Assembly: GCF_003269035.1 (NCBI RefSeq)
Contig: NZ_QLTK01000009.1
Coordinates: 1 to 64,000 of the forward strand
DNA from: Paraburkholderia bryophila
GTDB taxonomy: Bacteria > Pseudomonadota > Gammaproteobacteria > Burkholderiales > Burkholderiaceae
Length of the DNA stretch: 64,000 nucleotides
Direction: 5' to 3'
Position numbers and translations under genes: made by a program. The notes under the pieces were generated by a model. That model made no database searches and had not been told where the DNA came from. It saw nothing but the letters and a program-made list of their open reading frames with translations. The first letter of the stretch is position 1. The number at the start of each line of letters is the position of its first letter. Below, piece after piece: positions 56,111-64,000 of this stretch.

Positions 56111-57190
56111 TTACCCGATGTAAGCCCCGAAAATATCGCGCAGCGCGGCCAGCAGAATGTCGCATTCGGCGTCGGTACCCACCGAGATCCGCAGATGCTG
56201 ATCGATTCGCGGCGCCTTGAAATGGCGCACGAAAATGTCCCTTTCCCTGAGTCGCAACGCGAGCGTGGCGGCGTCGTAACCCTCATGGCGCGCGAACAGC
56301 AGATTCGCCGCCGACGGCACCACCTCGAAGCCCAGCGCGGTCAGTCCCCCGGCCAGCCGCTCGCGGCTCGCGATCACCTTGGCGCAACTGTCGCGAAACC
56401 ACGCGTCGTCTTCGTAGGCCGCGGTAGCGGCGGCCTGGGCCAGCCGGTCGAGCGGATAAGAGTTGAAGCTGTCCTTCACGCGGTTAAGCGCGTCGATCAG
56501 CGCGGGATGGCCGAATGCAAAGCCGACGCGCATACCGGCAAGCGAGCGCGACTTCGACACGGTCTGAACGACCAGCAGATTGGAATAACGGTCGAGTAGC
56601 GCGATGGCCGACTCAGCGCCGAAATCCACGTAGGCCTCGTCGATCACCACGACGGAATCGGTGTTTCGCGCGACCAGGCGCTCGATATCGGCAAGCGGCA
56701 GCGGACGGCCCGTCGGCGCATTCGGATTCGGAAGCAGGACACCGCCGTTCGGCGTCGCGTAATCGTCGACGTGAATGGCGAAGCTGTCGTCGAGCGCAAT
56801 GGTTGTGTAGTCCACCTCGAACAGCCGCGCGTAGGTCGGATAAAAGCTGTAGGTGATATCCGGGAACAGCAAGGGCTTGTCGTGCTTGAGCAGCGCCTGA
56901 AAGGTGAGCGCGAGCACTTCGTCCGAGCCGTTGCCCACGAAAATCTGCTCGGCGCGGATGCCATGATGCGCGGCCACGGTTTCGCGCAATTTGAGCGCCG
57001 TCGGATCCGGATAACGCCGCAAAGACTCGCCGGCGTCGCCCAACTCCCGGCGGATCGCCTCGACCACGCGCGGCGACGGCGGATAGGGATTCTCGTTGGT
57101 ATTCAGCTTCACCGGATGCGCGGCGGCAGGCTGTTCGCCAGGCACATACGGCGTCAGGCGATGAACGACGTCACTCCAGTAGCGGCTCAA
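56111..57190 (-). CDS. hisC: Histidinol-phosphate aminotransferase
   Basis: The 359-residue PLP-dependent fold I aminotransferase acts in histidine synthesis. The start [61 protein letters not shown] and the PLP lysine in [17 protein letters not shown] are family features. It is not in a his operon here, so it may be one of two hisC copies, or act on an aromatic amino acid. It follows pth on the same strand. Confidence 0.93.
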   Translation of the reverse strand: MSRYWSDVVHRLTPYVPGEQPAAAHPVKLNTNENPYPPSPRVVEAIRRELGDAGESLRRYPDPTALKLRETVAAHHGIRAEQIFVGNGSDEVLALTFQALLKHDKPLLFPDITYSFYPTYARLFEVDYTTIALDDSFAIHVDDYATPNGGVLLPNPNAPTGRPLPLADIERLVARNTDSVVVIDEAYVDFGAESAIALLDRYSNLLVVQTVSKSRSLAGMRVGFAFGHPALIDALNRVKDSFNSYPLDRLAQAAATAAYEDDAWFRDSCAKVIASRERLAGGLTALGFEVVPSAANLLFARHEGYDAATLALRLRERDIFVRHFKAPRIDQHLRISVGTDAECDILLAALRDIFGAYIG

Positions 57191-57294
57191 GCGATTCTCC
57201 TATCGAGGCGATGTAGCGTGAAACCCGATGCGAGCGGGACGAGACGAGTCGGCCCATATCTGGTCGCATCAAGTCAGGTCAGGTCAGCGATCGG

Positions 57295-57897
57295 TCACGG
57301 ATTGCGATGCAGTTGTGTCATTGCCCGTTCCAGTTCACCTTTGATGATCTGGGGCATGACAGCGAGAGCGCGTTCGACCGACGCATCGATCACGTCCTGC
57401 TCTTCACGCCGCGGCGGCTTCAGCACGTAATTGGCGACATCCGGCTTGGCGCCGGCCCGCGCGCTTTCGGGAATCAGGTCACGCGGATGCCCGATGCCGA
57501 TCCTCAGCCGCCAATATTGCTGCGACGACAAATGCGCGGAGATGTCCTTCAGACCGTTATGGCCGCCGCTGCCGCCGCCCAGTTTCAGCTTGACGCTGCC
57601 GGGTGGCATGTCGAGCTCGTCGTGCGCGACCAGAATCTCGTCGGGAAGAATTTTGAAGAACTGCGCCACCGCCACCACCGATTGACCCGAGCGGTTCATA
57701 TAAGTCTGCGGTTCCAGCAGATGCACTTCCTCGCCGTGCAACCGCGCCTTTGCGTAGAAACCGTGGAAGCGCCGCTCGTCGCGCAGCGTCGTCCCTGCTT
57801 CGCGCGCCAATTGATCGACCAGCCAGAAGCCGGCGTTGTGGCGCGTCGCGGTGTATTCGGCGCCCGGATTGCCGAGCCCGACGATCAGCTTGATCAT
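57295..57897 (-). CDS. pth: Peptidyl-tRNA hydrolase
   Basis: The 200-residue enzyme releases tRNA from stalled peptidyl-tRNA. Motifs: [23 protein letters not shown] with the catalytic His, [27 protein letters not shown] and [13 protein letters not shown]. It follows rplY with a terminator between, the usual rplY-pth order. Confidence 0.96.
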   Translation of the reverse strand: MIKLIVGLGNPGAEYTATRHNAGFWLVDQLAREAGTTLRDERRFHGFYAKARLHGEEVHLLEPQTYMNRSGQSVVAVAQFFKILPDEILVAHDELDMPPGSVKLKLGGGSGGHNGLKDISAHLSSQQYWRLRIGIGHPRDLIPESARAGAKPDVANYVLKPPRREEQDVIDASVERALAVMPQIIKGELERAMTQLHRNP

Positions 57898-57952
57898 GAT
57901 TGCGTTGGTCCGTCTGGCCCGGAAGCGGAATGCCGCCGCGCCGAAAAAAAAG

Positions 57953-57988
57953 CGAAAAAAAACCCGCCGGGGCGAACCTCGGCGGGTC
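57953..57988 (-). terminator. Terminator after rplY
   Basis: On the minus strand, ACCCGCCG and CGGCGGGT form a stem followed by a run of eight T residues (A run 57955-57962 on the plus strand). Confidence 0.88.
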
Positions 57989-58048
57989 ACGTCGACCGTC
58001 TCATTGAAACGGATCGGGAGGATTACTTGTTCTTTGCCTGAGGTGCCC

Positions 58049-58669
58049 TTAAGCAGCCGGCGTTTCGCCTTCAGCAGCAGCGGCAGCGTCGCCTTCAGCG
58101 ATTGCGCCAGCCGGGATCGTTGCAGCAGCGACCACCGGGTTTTCTGCTTCGACGTGAGCAACCAGCGACACACCTGCCGGCAGCTTGATGTCTTTAGCGT
58201 GAACCGAGTGACCTGCTTCGATCGTTGCCAGATCAACTTCGAGGAATTCCGGCAGTGCCGACGGCAGGCACTCGATTTCCAGTTCATTGATGACGTGCGA
58301 GATCACCGCGCTCGACAGCTTGACTGCCGGGTTCGATTCCTGGTTCATGAAGTGCAGCGGCACCTTGGTGTGCAGCTTCTTCTTCGCGTCGACACGTTGG
58401 AAGTCCACGTGCAGCACGAGCTGACGGAACGGGTGGTATTGCACGTCGCGCAGCAGAACCTGTTGCGACTTGCCGGCCACTTCCAATTCGAGGATCGACG
58501 AGTGGAAAACTTCTTTCTTCAGCGCGTGCCACAGCGCGTTGTGGTCCAGTTCGACCAATTGCGTTTCAGCACTAGCGCCATATACGATACCCGGGGTCTT
58601 ACCCGCGACACGCAGGCGGCGGCTCGCACCCGTACCTTGCAAAGAACGCTCGAAAGCGACTACTTTCAT
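58049..58669 (-). CDS. rplY: 50S ribosomal protein L25/general stress protein Ctc
   Basis: The 206-residue protein is the long CTC form: an L25 domain (about 1-95; [26 protein letters not shown]) that binds 5S rRNA, plus a beta-rich C-terminal domain and an Ala/Glu-rich tail. It lies between prs and pth as in most proteobacteria. Confidence 0.96.
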   Translation of the reverse strand: MKVVAFERSLQGTGASRRLRVAGKTPGIVYGASAETQLVELDHNALWHALKKEVFHSSILELEVAGKSQQVLLRDVQYHPFRQLVLHVDFQRVDAKKKLHTKVPLHFMNQESNPAVKLSSAVISHVINELEIECLPSALPEFLEVDLATIEAGHSVHAKDIKLPAGVSLVAHVEAENPVVAAATIPAGAIAEGDAAAAAEGETPAA

Positions 58670-58704
58670 GTTGAATCTCCAATGCACTGCCCGCGACCAG
58701 GCAG

Positions 58705-58742
58705 TAAAAACGGGGCCTCCAAGCCAATATGGCTGAGGCCCC
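58705..58742 (-). terminator. Terminator after prs
   Basis: GGGGCCTC (58712-58719) and GAGGCCCC (58735-58742) form a stem with an inner AGCCA/TGGCT extension. An A run at 58706-58710 gives the T run on the minus strand. Confidence 0.85.
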
Positions 58743-58833
58743 AGAGCGGCGGCACAAACCTTCGTTCGTTCATGCCGATTGTGCAAAAGCGCCGCAGACC
58801 GCCGGAAGCGGCGCGCGGCGCCTTCGCAAATAC

Positions 58834-59790
58834 TTAACTTTCAGCGAACAGTGACATGACCGAGTCGCCGCGGCGAATCCGCGAGAACGTTTCGGCCAGC
58901 AAACCGGCGCTGGTCAGCGAACGGATCTTTGCGCACGAGCGGGCTTCTTCGCCGAGCGGGATCGTGTCCGTGACAACCAGTTCGTCGAGTGCGGAAGCCG
59001 CGATACGCTCGCCTGCACCGCCCGACAGAACCGGGTGGGTAGCGTAAGCGAACACCTGCTTCGCACCGCGTTCTTTCAAAACCTGAGCTGCCTTGCAGAG
59101 CGTACCGGCGGTGTCGACCATGTCGTCCATGATCACGCAGGTACGGCCTTCGACTTCACCGATGATGTTCATCACTTCGGCAATGTTCGCCTTCGGGCGA
59201 CGTTTGTCGATGATGGCAAGATCGCAATTCAGTTGCTTCGCCAAAGCCCGGGCACGCACCACGCCGCCGACGTCCGGCGAAACGACCAGCAGGTTCTCGT
59301 AGTTCTGCTTGCGCAGATCGCCGAGCAGCACGGGCGTAGCGTAGATATTGTCGACGGGGATGTCGAAGAAACCTTGAATCTGGTCAGCGTGCAGATCCAT
59401 CGTGATGATCCGCTCGACGCCGGCGATTTCCAGCATGTTCGCCACGATCTTCGCCGAAATGGCGACGCGCGCGGAACGCGGGCGACGATCTTGACGGGCA
59501 TAACCGAAGTAGGGGATGGCTGCGGTGATCCGGCCTGCGGATGCGCGTTTGAGCGCATCGACCATGATCATCAGTTCCATCAGGTTGTCGTTCGCTGGTG
59601 CGCATGTGGACTGCAGGACGAAGACATCCTTGCCACGCACGTTTTCCTGAATCTCGACCTGGATTTCACCGTCCGAGAAACGGCTAACCATTGCTTTGCC
59701 GAGGGGAATACCGAGGATTTTGACGACTTCCTGTGCAAGCGCGGGATTTGCGTTGCCAGTAAAAACCATCAGGCCGTCATGGCTGCTCAT
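58834..59790 (-). CDS. prs: Ribose-phosphate pyrophosphokinase
   Basis: The 318-residue enzyme makes PRPP from ribose-5-phosphate and ATP for nucleotide, His and Trp synthesis. Motifs: [54 protein letters not shown]-like [12 protein letters not shown], and the PRPP loop [17 protein letters not shown]. tRNA-Gln lies just upstream. Confidence 0.97.
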   Translation of the reverse strand: MSSHDGLMVFTGNANPALAQEVVKILGIPLGKAMVSRFSDGEIQVEIQENVRGKDVFVLQSTCAPANDNLMELMIMVDALKRASAGRITAAIPYFGYARQDRRPRSARVAISAKIVANMLEIAGVERIITMDLHADQIQGFFDIPVDNIYATPVLLGDLRKQNYENLLVVSPDVGGVVRARALAKQLNCDLAIIDKRRPKANIAEVMNIIGEVEGRTCVIMDDMVDTAGTLCKAAQVLKERGAKQVFAYATHPVLSGGAGERIAASALDELVVTDTIPLGEEARSCAKIRSLTSAGLLAETFSRIRRGDSVMSLFAES

Positions 59791-59835
59791 CGTGCACCTA
59801 CTTCAGGCTGGGGGCGAGGGAAATGCGAGAATTTT

Positions 59836-59912
59836 TGGCAGGGGAGGAAGGAGTCGAACCTTCGAATGCCGGAATCAAAATCCGGTGCCTTAACCAACTT
59901 GGCGACTCCCCT
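59836..59912 (-). tRNA. tRNA-Gln (UUG anticodon)
   Basis: Read on the minus strand, the 77-nt gene starts AGGGGAGTCGCC. Its anticodon arm is CCGGA-TTTTGAT-TCCGG with anticodon TTG, followed by a T arm with GGTTCGACTCC. The acceptor stem closes as AGGGGAG/CTCCCCT with discriminator G and an encoded CCA. It lies between ispE and prs, a position conserved in betaproteobacteria. Confidence 0.97.
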
Positions 59913-59963
59913 ACACTAACTTTGAGCCCCGCCGAACGTGGAGTTTCGTTCGACGACGCAAAA

Positions 59964-60845
59964 CTATGACGCGAAAGTAAAGAGTGGATGTTGCTCTAGA
60001 CTGGCGGCCACTGCACTGTTCCATTCGCCGGGCAGATTGGCTTGCGCAGCCTCTGCCTCAACTTTACTACGGAACGCTGCAAAGACACTTGCACCTGATC
60101 CAGACATCCGCGCTGGCGCGACGTTTTCAAACCATCGCAACACTTGCGCTACTTCCGCGTACTTCCCTACGACAACCTGCTGCATGTCATTCCGGCCAAA
60201 ACTTTCCGGCCATTCAGTGTTGCAGCTAAGTTCTGCAGGAAAGTCCGTAATTATGAGAGGTTTCGAATCTCTTGTCAACGCTTTTTCGGAAAAAATCGCT
60301 GCAGTGGGAACCTGAACTCTCGGCGTCACTACTAGGAAATGGCGCGGCGGCAATTGTACAACGTCTAATGCTTCTCCGACACCCTCTGCGAACGCATTTT
60401 TTCCAAAAACAAAGAAAGGTACGTCCGCGCCGAGTTTCAGCGCCAGCTCCTGCAGTTCCAGGCGGGGTAGATCGAGCTTCCACAGGCGGTTCAGCGCAAG
60501 CAGCGTAGTCGCCGCGTCGGAACTGCCGCCGCCGAGGCCGGCGCCCATCGGCAGGCGCTTGTCGATTTCGATGTCGACGCCTTCGTGCGAGCCCGTATGC
60601 GCCTTCAACAGCGTTGCGGCGCGTACCGTGAGGTCGTGTTCCGCCGGTACGTCGGCGATCTCGGTGCTGCGCGTGATCAATCCGTCGTCGCGGCGCTTGA
60701 AGTGCAGCGTGTCGCCCCAGTCGAGCAACTGGAAGACCGTTTGCAGCGTGTGATAGCCGTCCGGCCGACGGCCCGTGATGTGCAGGAAGAGGTTGAGTTT
60801 CGCGGGCGCGAGGCAATCGCGTAGCGAATCGGTGGTTTCAATCAT
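59964..60845 (-). CDS. ispE: 4-diphosphocytidyl-2-C-methyl-D-erythritol kinase
   Basis: The 293-residue GHMP kinase acts in the MEP isoprenoid pathway. Motifs: [22 protein letters not shown], the ATP loop [25 protein letters not shown], and the C-terminal [14 protein letters not shown]. It lies downstream of lolB and upstream of tRNA-Gln on the same strand. Confidence 0.96.
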   Translation of the reverse strand: MIETTDSLRDCLAPAKLNLFLHITGRRPDGYHTLQTVFQLLDWGDTLHFKRRDDGLITRSTEIADVPAEHDLTVRAATLLKAHTGSHEGVDIEIDKRLPMGAGLGGGSSDAATTLLALNRLWKLDLPRLELQELALKLGADVPFFVFGKNAFAEGVGEALDVVQLPPRHFLVVTPRVQVPTAAIFSEKALTRDSKPLIITDFPAELSCNTEWPESFGRNDMQQVVVGKYAEVAQVLRWFENVAPARMSGSGASVFAAFRSKVEAEAAQANLPGEWNSAVAASLEQHPLFTFAS

Positions 60846-60881
60846 GAGTCATTCGAGGCTACGTGCGCCAGGGCGGCGCTA

Positions 60882-60918
60882 AAAACAAGGCCGCGCGACG
60901 ACATCAGTCGACGCGCGG
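60882..60918 (-). terminator. Likely terminator after lolB
   Basis: On the minus strand, GCCGCGCG and CGCGCGGC form a stem with a 14-base loop, followed by CTTGTTTTT. It sits between lolB and ispE. Confidence 0.6.
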
Positions 60919-60932
60919 CGCGGGTCGAGACG

Positions 60933-61565
60933 TTACTGATCCAGTACGAGCTTGATGTCGAGCGGCGGCTCCGAGCGGCTGAGGTTCAGGCGCTTCACGC
61001 CGTTGGCCGGGGCGTCGGCATACGCAAGGTAGTCGATCGTCCAGCCGTCCTGAGTGATCTGCTTCAAACGCGACGGCTGGTCCGGATCCTTCTCGGTTTT
61101 GGCGCGCGAAGTCGGCGCCGGCGACGGTTGCAGCCAATAACGCAGCCCTTCGACCGGCAACGCAAAGCCAAGCGCGTTCTGCATCAACGTGGAGACGCTA
61201 TCCGCGGTGAGCGGCTGTTTGTTCGGCAGTTCGAGCGTGGCCGAAGCCGGTGACGACGTCACGATTGCCAACGTCTGGCCGAGCGGATTGCGTAACTGCA
61301 GGGTCACGGTGTCGCCGGTTTCCTGCCACACGAAGTTGCCGTACGCGTTGCGCTGCTGGCCGTTCTGATCGTTGTACTGGATCGCGAACCGGCCTTGATA
61401 AGCGCGACTGGTCTGCGCGGTCACGGAAGTTGCCGCGTTCGACGTGGACGGCCCTTTCGGCGTGACCGATGCACAACCGGACAACGCCACAGCCGCCGCT
61501 GCTGCGAATCCGAGCGCCGCGCCACGCGGCGCCCGGGTAAAGGAAAGCAAACGGGAAAGACGCAT
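60933..61565 (-). CDS. lolB: Outer-membrane lipoprotein receptor LolB
   Basis: The 210-residue lipoprotein takes lipoproteins from LolA and inserts them in the outer membrane. The lipobox is ALSGC (Cys near residue 30). The LolB fold is seen in YQGRFAIQYNDQNGQQRNAYGNFVWQ, LRNPLGQTLAIVT, and VEGLRYWL. The start overlaps the stop of the TPR gene (TGATG), so the two are coupled. The order TPR-lolB-ispE-tRNA-prs is conserved. Confidence 0.93.
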   Translation of the reverse strand: MRLSRLLSFTRAPRGAALGFAAAAAVALSGCASVTPKGPSTSNAATSVTAQTSRAYQGRFAIQYNDQNGQQRNAYGNFVWQETGDTVTLQLRNPLGQTLAIVTSSPASATLELPNKQPLTADSVSTLMQNALGFALPVEGLRYWLQPSPAPTSRAKTEKDPDQPSRLKQITQDGWTIDYLAYADAPANGVKRLNLSRSEPPLDIKLVLDQ

Positions 61566-63406
61566 CAAAGATCGTTCACCTGCAGTCGTTGGAGCGTTTT
61601 GACCAGCGTGTCGTTGTCCGGTTCGAGCTTGCGGGCGTCGCGGAAAGCCGCGCGTGCCTGGTCTTGCGCACCGGTTTTCCACAACACTTCGCCGAGATGC
61701 GCGCCGATTTCGGCGTTCGGCTGGATGTCGTATGCCTTGCGCAGCAGCTTGATCGCGTCCGTCGTATCGCCCATGCGGTATTTGACCCAGCCGACGCTGT
61801 CCATGATGAACGCGTCGTTAGGCGCCAGCGAAGACGCCTTCTCGACCAGCTTGTCCGCTTCCGGCAGACGCTGACCGCGATCGGCGAGCGAATAACCGAG
61901 TGCGTTGTATGCCTGGGGATTGTCCGGCTGCGTCTGGATCAGCTTGCGCAGTTGCGCTTCCATCACGTCGTAATGGCCGGTTTTTTCGGCGGCCATGGCG
62001 TAGTCGTAGGTCAGGTCGGGATCGTCGGGGAAGTTCGCCGTGGCCTGCTGCAGGCGCGATTCCGCCTCCGGGTAGCGCTTCGCGTCGAACAGGATCGCCG
62101 CGTCGGTGCGGGCGATCAGCGCCTGGTCACGCGGATCCTGCGCCGGCAACGTGGCCAGCAGCTTGCGTGCGTCGTCGGTCTTGCCTTGCTTGGCGAGCAA
62201 CTGGGCACGCGTGATCTGCGCCGGCACGTATTGCTGGCTCTGCGGCGAAATCTTGTTCAGCCAGTCGCCCGCGGCCGCTTCGTTCTTCTGTTCGAGCGAC
62301 AACTGCGCCAGATAGATATATGCCTGACCTGGATCAGCGCCCGGCGTTTTCTCGGCCTGCTGCGCGTATTGCGTCAGATAGGTTTGCGCGTCGGTGAAAT
62401 TCTTCTGCTGGATCTTGATCAACGCGAGCGCCATGAGCGGCGTGAGATCTTTCGCGTCGTTCTTGTGCATGATCTCGAACTGCTTCTGCGCGTCGTCCAG
62501 ACGGTCGCTTGCAAGGTACATCTGCGCGAGCGCGAGACGCGCGTCATGCGATTTCGGATTCTGCTGCACGTACTTTTCGAGCGACGCAATGCCTTCCTTG
62601 CGCTCTTCCGGGCCCATTTGCGACAGCATCAACGCGGCCGGCAGGTAATCCGGCTTGAGCGTGAGCGCCTGTTCGAGCGACTTGCGCGCGCCCGGCGCGT
62701 CGTCAGCCTGAATCTGCTGCCGCGCGATAGCCAGTTGCGCCTCGGGCCGGTCCATGTCGTTCTTCAACAGATCCTGCAGCACGTGCAGCCCGCCGACGCG
62801 ATTCGGTCCGCGCGAGAGCAGCAACTGCAACGCCAGAATCGCGCTGCCGCGATTTTCGGCGGGTACCTTGGTGAGTTCGCGGGCGAGGATCGGCTCGGCG
62901 TCGTCAGGCTTGCCGGACAACACGAGCAGCGACGCGTCGAGTTGCGCGGCGCGTTCCGAACTCGGCGCATACTGCTGCCACAACTGCGCGGCCGCCAAGG
63001 CGTCCGACGGGCTCTGCGCGGCCAGCGCGATTTCGGTGGCGCGCTGCGCCATGCGCGGATCGTGCGTGTCGCGCGCGAGCGCAAGGTAGGTCTGGTAGGC
63101 GGGTGCAGGCTGATCGCGTTGCAACGCGACTTCGGCGGCAAGCACCTGGAATACGATCTGACTTGTCAGCGGTACATTCGGCAACGACTTCTGGTCTTCC
63201 GCCGACGCGGGCCCAAGCGGGTCCGGCAGGGTGACCGACGTGTCGTCCGAGTCCGGGGACGGGTCCTGCGCGTGCGCGGGCACGGCGGCCAGTGCCCAGA
63301 CCGCGAGCGCGGCCGCACCTAGCATCCGGCGGGCGGACACGGCGTGAGGCACGCGGGATGCGCTAGCCGGGCGCTTCGAAAACAGCTTCACGAAGGACAA
63401 GTTCAT
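61565..63406 (-). CDS. TPR-repeat periplasmic/secreted protein
   Basis: The 613-residue protein has an N-terminal signal sequence ([16 protein letters not shown]) and is otherwise built of about 14 tetratricopeptide-like helical pairs (for example [28 protein letters not shown] and [29 protein letters not shown]). It is the standard TPR gene upstream of lolB in Burkholderiales, and may help outer-membrane assembly; no direct evidence is visible. The ATG at 63404-63406 gives the signal peptide; the frame is open for 23 more codons upstream. It is divergent from mutM. Confidence 0.88.
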   Translation of the reverse strand: MNLSFVKLFSKRPASASRVPHAVSARRMLGAAALAVWALAAVPAHAQDPSPDSDDTSVTLPDPLGPASAEDQKSLPNVPLTSQIVFQVLAAEVALQRDQPAPAYQTYLALARDTHDPRMAQRATEIALAAQSPSDALAAAQLWQQYAPSSERAAQLDASLLVLSGKPDDAEPILARELTKVPAENRGSAILALQLLLSRGPNRVGGLHVLQDLLKNDMDRPEAQLAIARQQIQADDAPGARKSLEQALTLKPDYLPAALMLSQMGPEERKEGIASLEKYVQQNPKSHDARLALAQMYLASDRLDDAQKQFEIMHKNDAKDLTPLMALALIKIQQKNFTDAQTYLTQYAQQAEKTPGADPGQAYIYLAQLSLEQKNEAAAGDWLNKISPQSQQYVPAQITRAQLLAKQGKTDDARKLLATLPAQDPRDQALIARTDAAILFDAKRYPEAESRLQQATANFPDDPDLTYDYAMAAEKTGHYDVMEAQLRKLIQTQPDNPQAYNALGYSLADRGQRLPEADKLVEKASSLAPNDAFIMDSVGWVKYRMGDTTDAIKLLRKAYDIQPNAEIGAHLGEVLWKTGAQDQARAAFRDARKLEPDNDTLVKTLQRLQVNDL

Positions 63407-63493
63407 GGAAATCCGTTCAATGTTTCGGACGATTGTAACGCGCTCGCTACAATACGCGCACAACCACTCACGCAAGTTGCAGACCAGTTAGAC

Positions 63494-64000
63494 ATGCCAG
63501 AGTTGCCAGAAGTTGAGGTTACCCGACGGGGAATCGAACCGTACGTGTCCGGCCGCAAGGTTGAGCGCGTCGACATCCGTACGCCCGCGCTGCGCTGGCC
63601 GATTCCGGCCGAGCTTGCGAAAACCTTGCGCGGCCATGTGGTCCGTCAGGTCGAGCGGCGCGGCAAGTACCTGCTGTTCGAAATCGACGCGGGCTGGTTC
63701 ATTGTGCATCTTGGCATGACTGGCACGCTGCGGGTGCTGCGCCGCGTGCCACATCCGCCGGCCGCGGCAAAACATGATCACGTCGACTGGATTTTCGACG
63801 AATTCATTCTGCGTTATCGCGATCCCCGGCGCTTTGGCGCGGTGCTATGGCATTCGCGCGAAGCCGGCGACGTGCTCGAGCATCCGCTGCTCGCCGGGCT
63901 TGGCGTCGAGCCGTTTTCGCCGGCATTTTCCGGCGCGCTGATGCATCGTCTCACGCGCGGACGCAAGGTGTCGGTGAAACAGGCACTGCTGGCCGGCGAA
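63494..64000 (+). CDS. mutM: Formamidopyrimidine-DNA glycosylase (partial)
   Basis: The first 169 codons are present and the gene runs off the window. The start [18 protein letters not shown] contains the catalytic N-terminal proline and Glu. [26 protein letters not shown] carries the conserved lysine and the void-filling residues. The enzyme removes 8-oxoguanine from DNA. Confidence 0.96.
   Translation, partial: MPELPEVEVTRRGIEPYVSGRKVERVDIRTPALRWPIPAELAKTLRGHVVRQVERRGKYLLFEIDAGWFIVHLGMTGTLRVLRRVPHPPAAAKHDHVDWIFDEFILRYRDPRRFGAVLWHSREAGDVLEHPLLAGLGVEPFSPAFSGALMHRLTRGRKVSVKQALLAGE

Noticed and set aside
57276-57287. Short AGGTC repeats between hisC and pth
   Set aside because: Only two to three 5-bp units, too short to be distinguished from chance.

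Overview
The window is chromosomal DNA of high G+C content from a betaproteobacterium of the Burkholderiaceae, most probably Paraburkholderia or Burkholderia sensu lato. The evidence is the gene order and protein types: glnK-amtB, the betaproteobacterial gshA-gshB pair, ispE-tRNA-Gln-prs-rplY-pth, the cox cluster with ctaA-ctaB-sco, and a PTS-type nag operon. Nearly everything is conserved core genome. The clearest accessory DNA is at the left edge.

Region by region. 1-1396: the comM (yifB) gene is cut after about codon 66 by a foreign element whose edge carries a recombinase-type core site. The element's first gene is itself truncated by the end of an IS21-family insertion sequence. 1521-4155: ubiK, then glnK-amtB behind a candidate sigma-54 promoter with an upstream NtrC-like site. 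4305-6651: glutathione synthesis (gshA, gshB). 6975-9948: general PTS (EIIA, HPr, EI). 10026-19013: housekeeping genes (moeB, ctpA, gpmA, a rhodanese, grxC, secB, gpsA, a macrodomain protein, trmL, comF, a BioC-like methyltransferase). 19307-29948: a complete aa3-type cytochrome c oxidase cluster with assembly factors and heme A synthesis; its subunit II is a CuA-cytochrome c-OmpA triple fusion. 30108-34755: a YciI protein, a chemoreceptor, an orphan MetQ-like binding protein, an 8-bp tandem repeat array and a MarR-GNAT fusion. 35128-42540: an N-acetylglucosamine PTS operon (GntR regulator, nagA, SIS deaminase/isomerase, EIIA-HPr-EI fusion, EIICB) with a palindromic operator over the -35 box. 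42726-45886: cytochrome bd oxidase cydP-cydA-cydB-cydX. 46225-48513: rpoH with a perfect CIRCE operator, pagL and an NTF2-like protein. 48650-52899: a 3'-truncated leuA, ybiB, and a fumarylpyruvate hydrolase/maleylpyruvate isomerase pair. 53007-64000: ftsY, rsmD, coaD, a ferredoxin, hisC, pth, rplY, prs, tRNA-Gln, ispE, lolB, a TPR protein and the start of mutM.

Working together: the two oxidase clusters supply high- and low-oxygen respiration. The general PTS and the nag operon handle sugar uptake and signalling. glnK-amtB looks controlled by nitrogen status. rpoH appears to link the sigma-32 and HrcA heat-shock circuits. No wholly new multi-gene system was found. The best leads are the element in comM, the nitrogen and heat-shock regulatory sites, the fused CoxB, the duplicated degenerate EIIB domain in NagE, the truncated leuA and the 8-bp repeat array.
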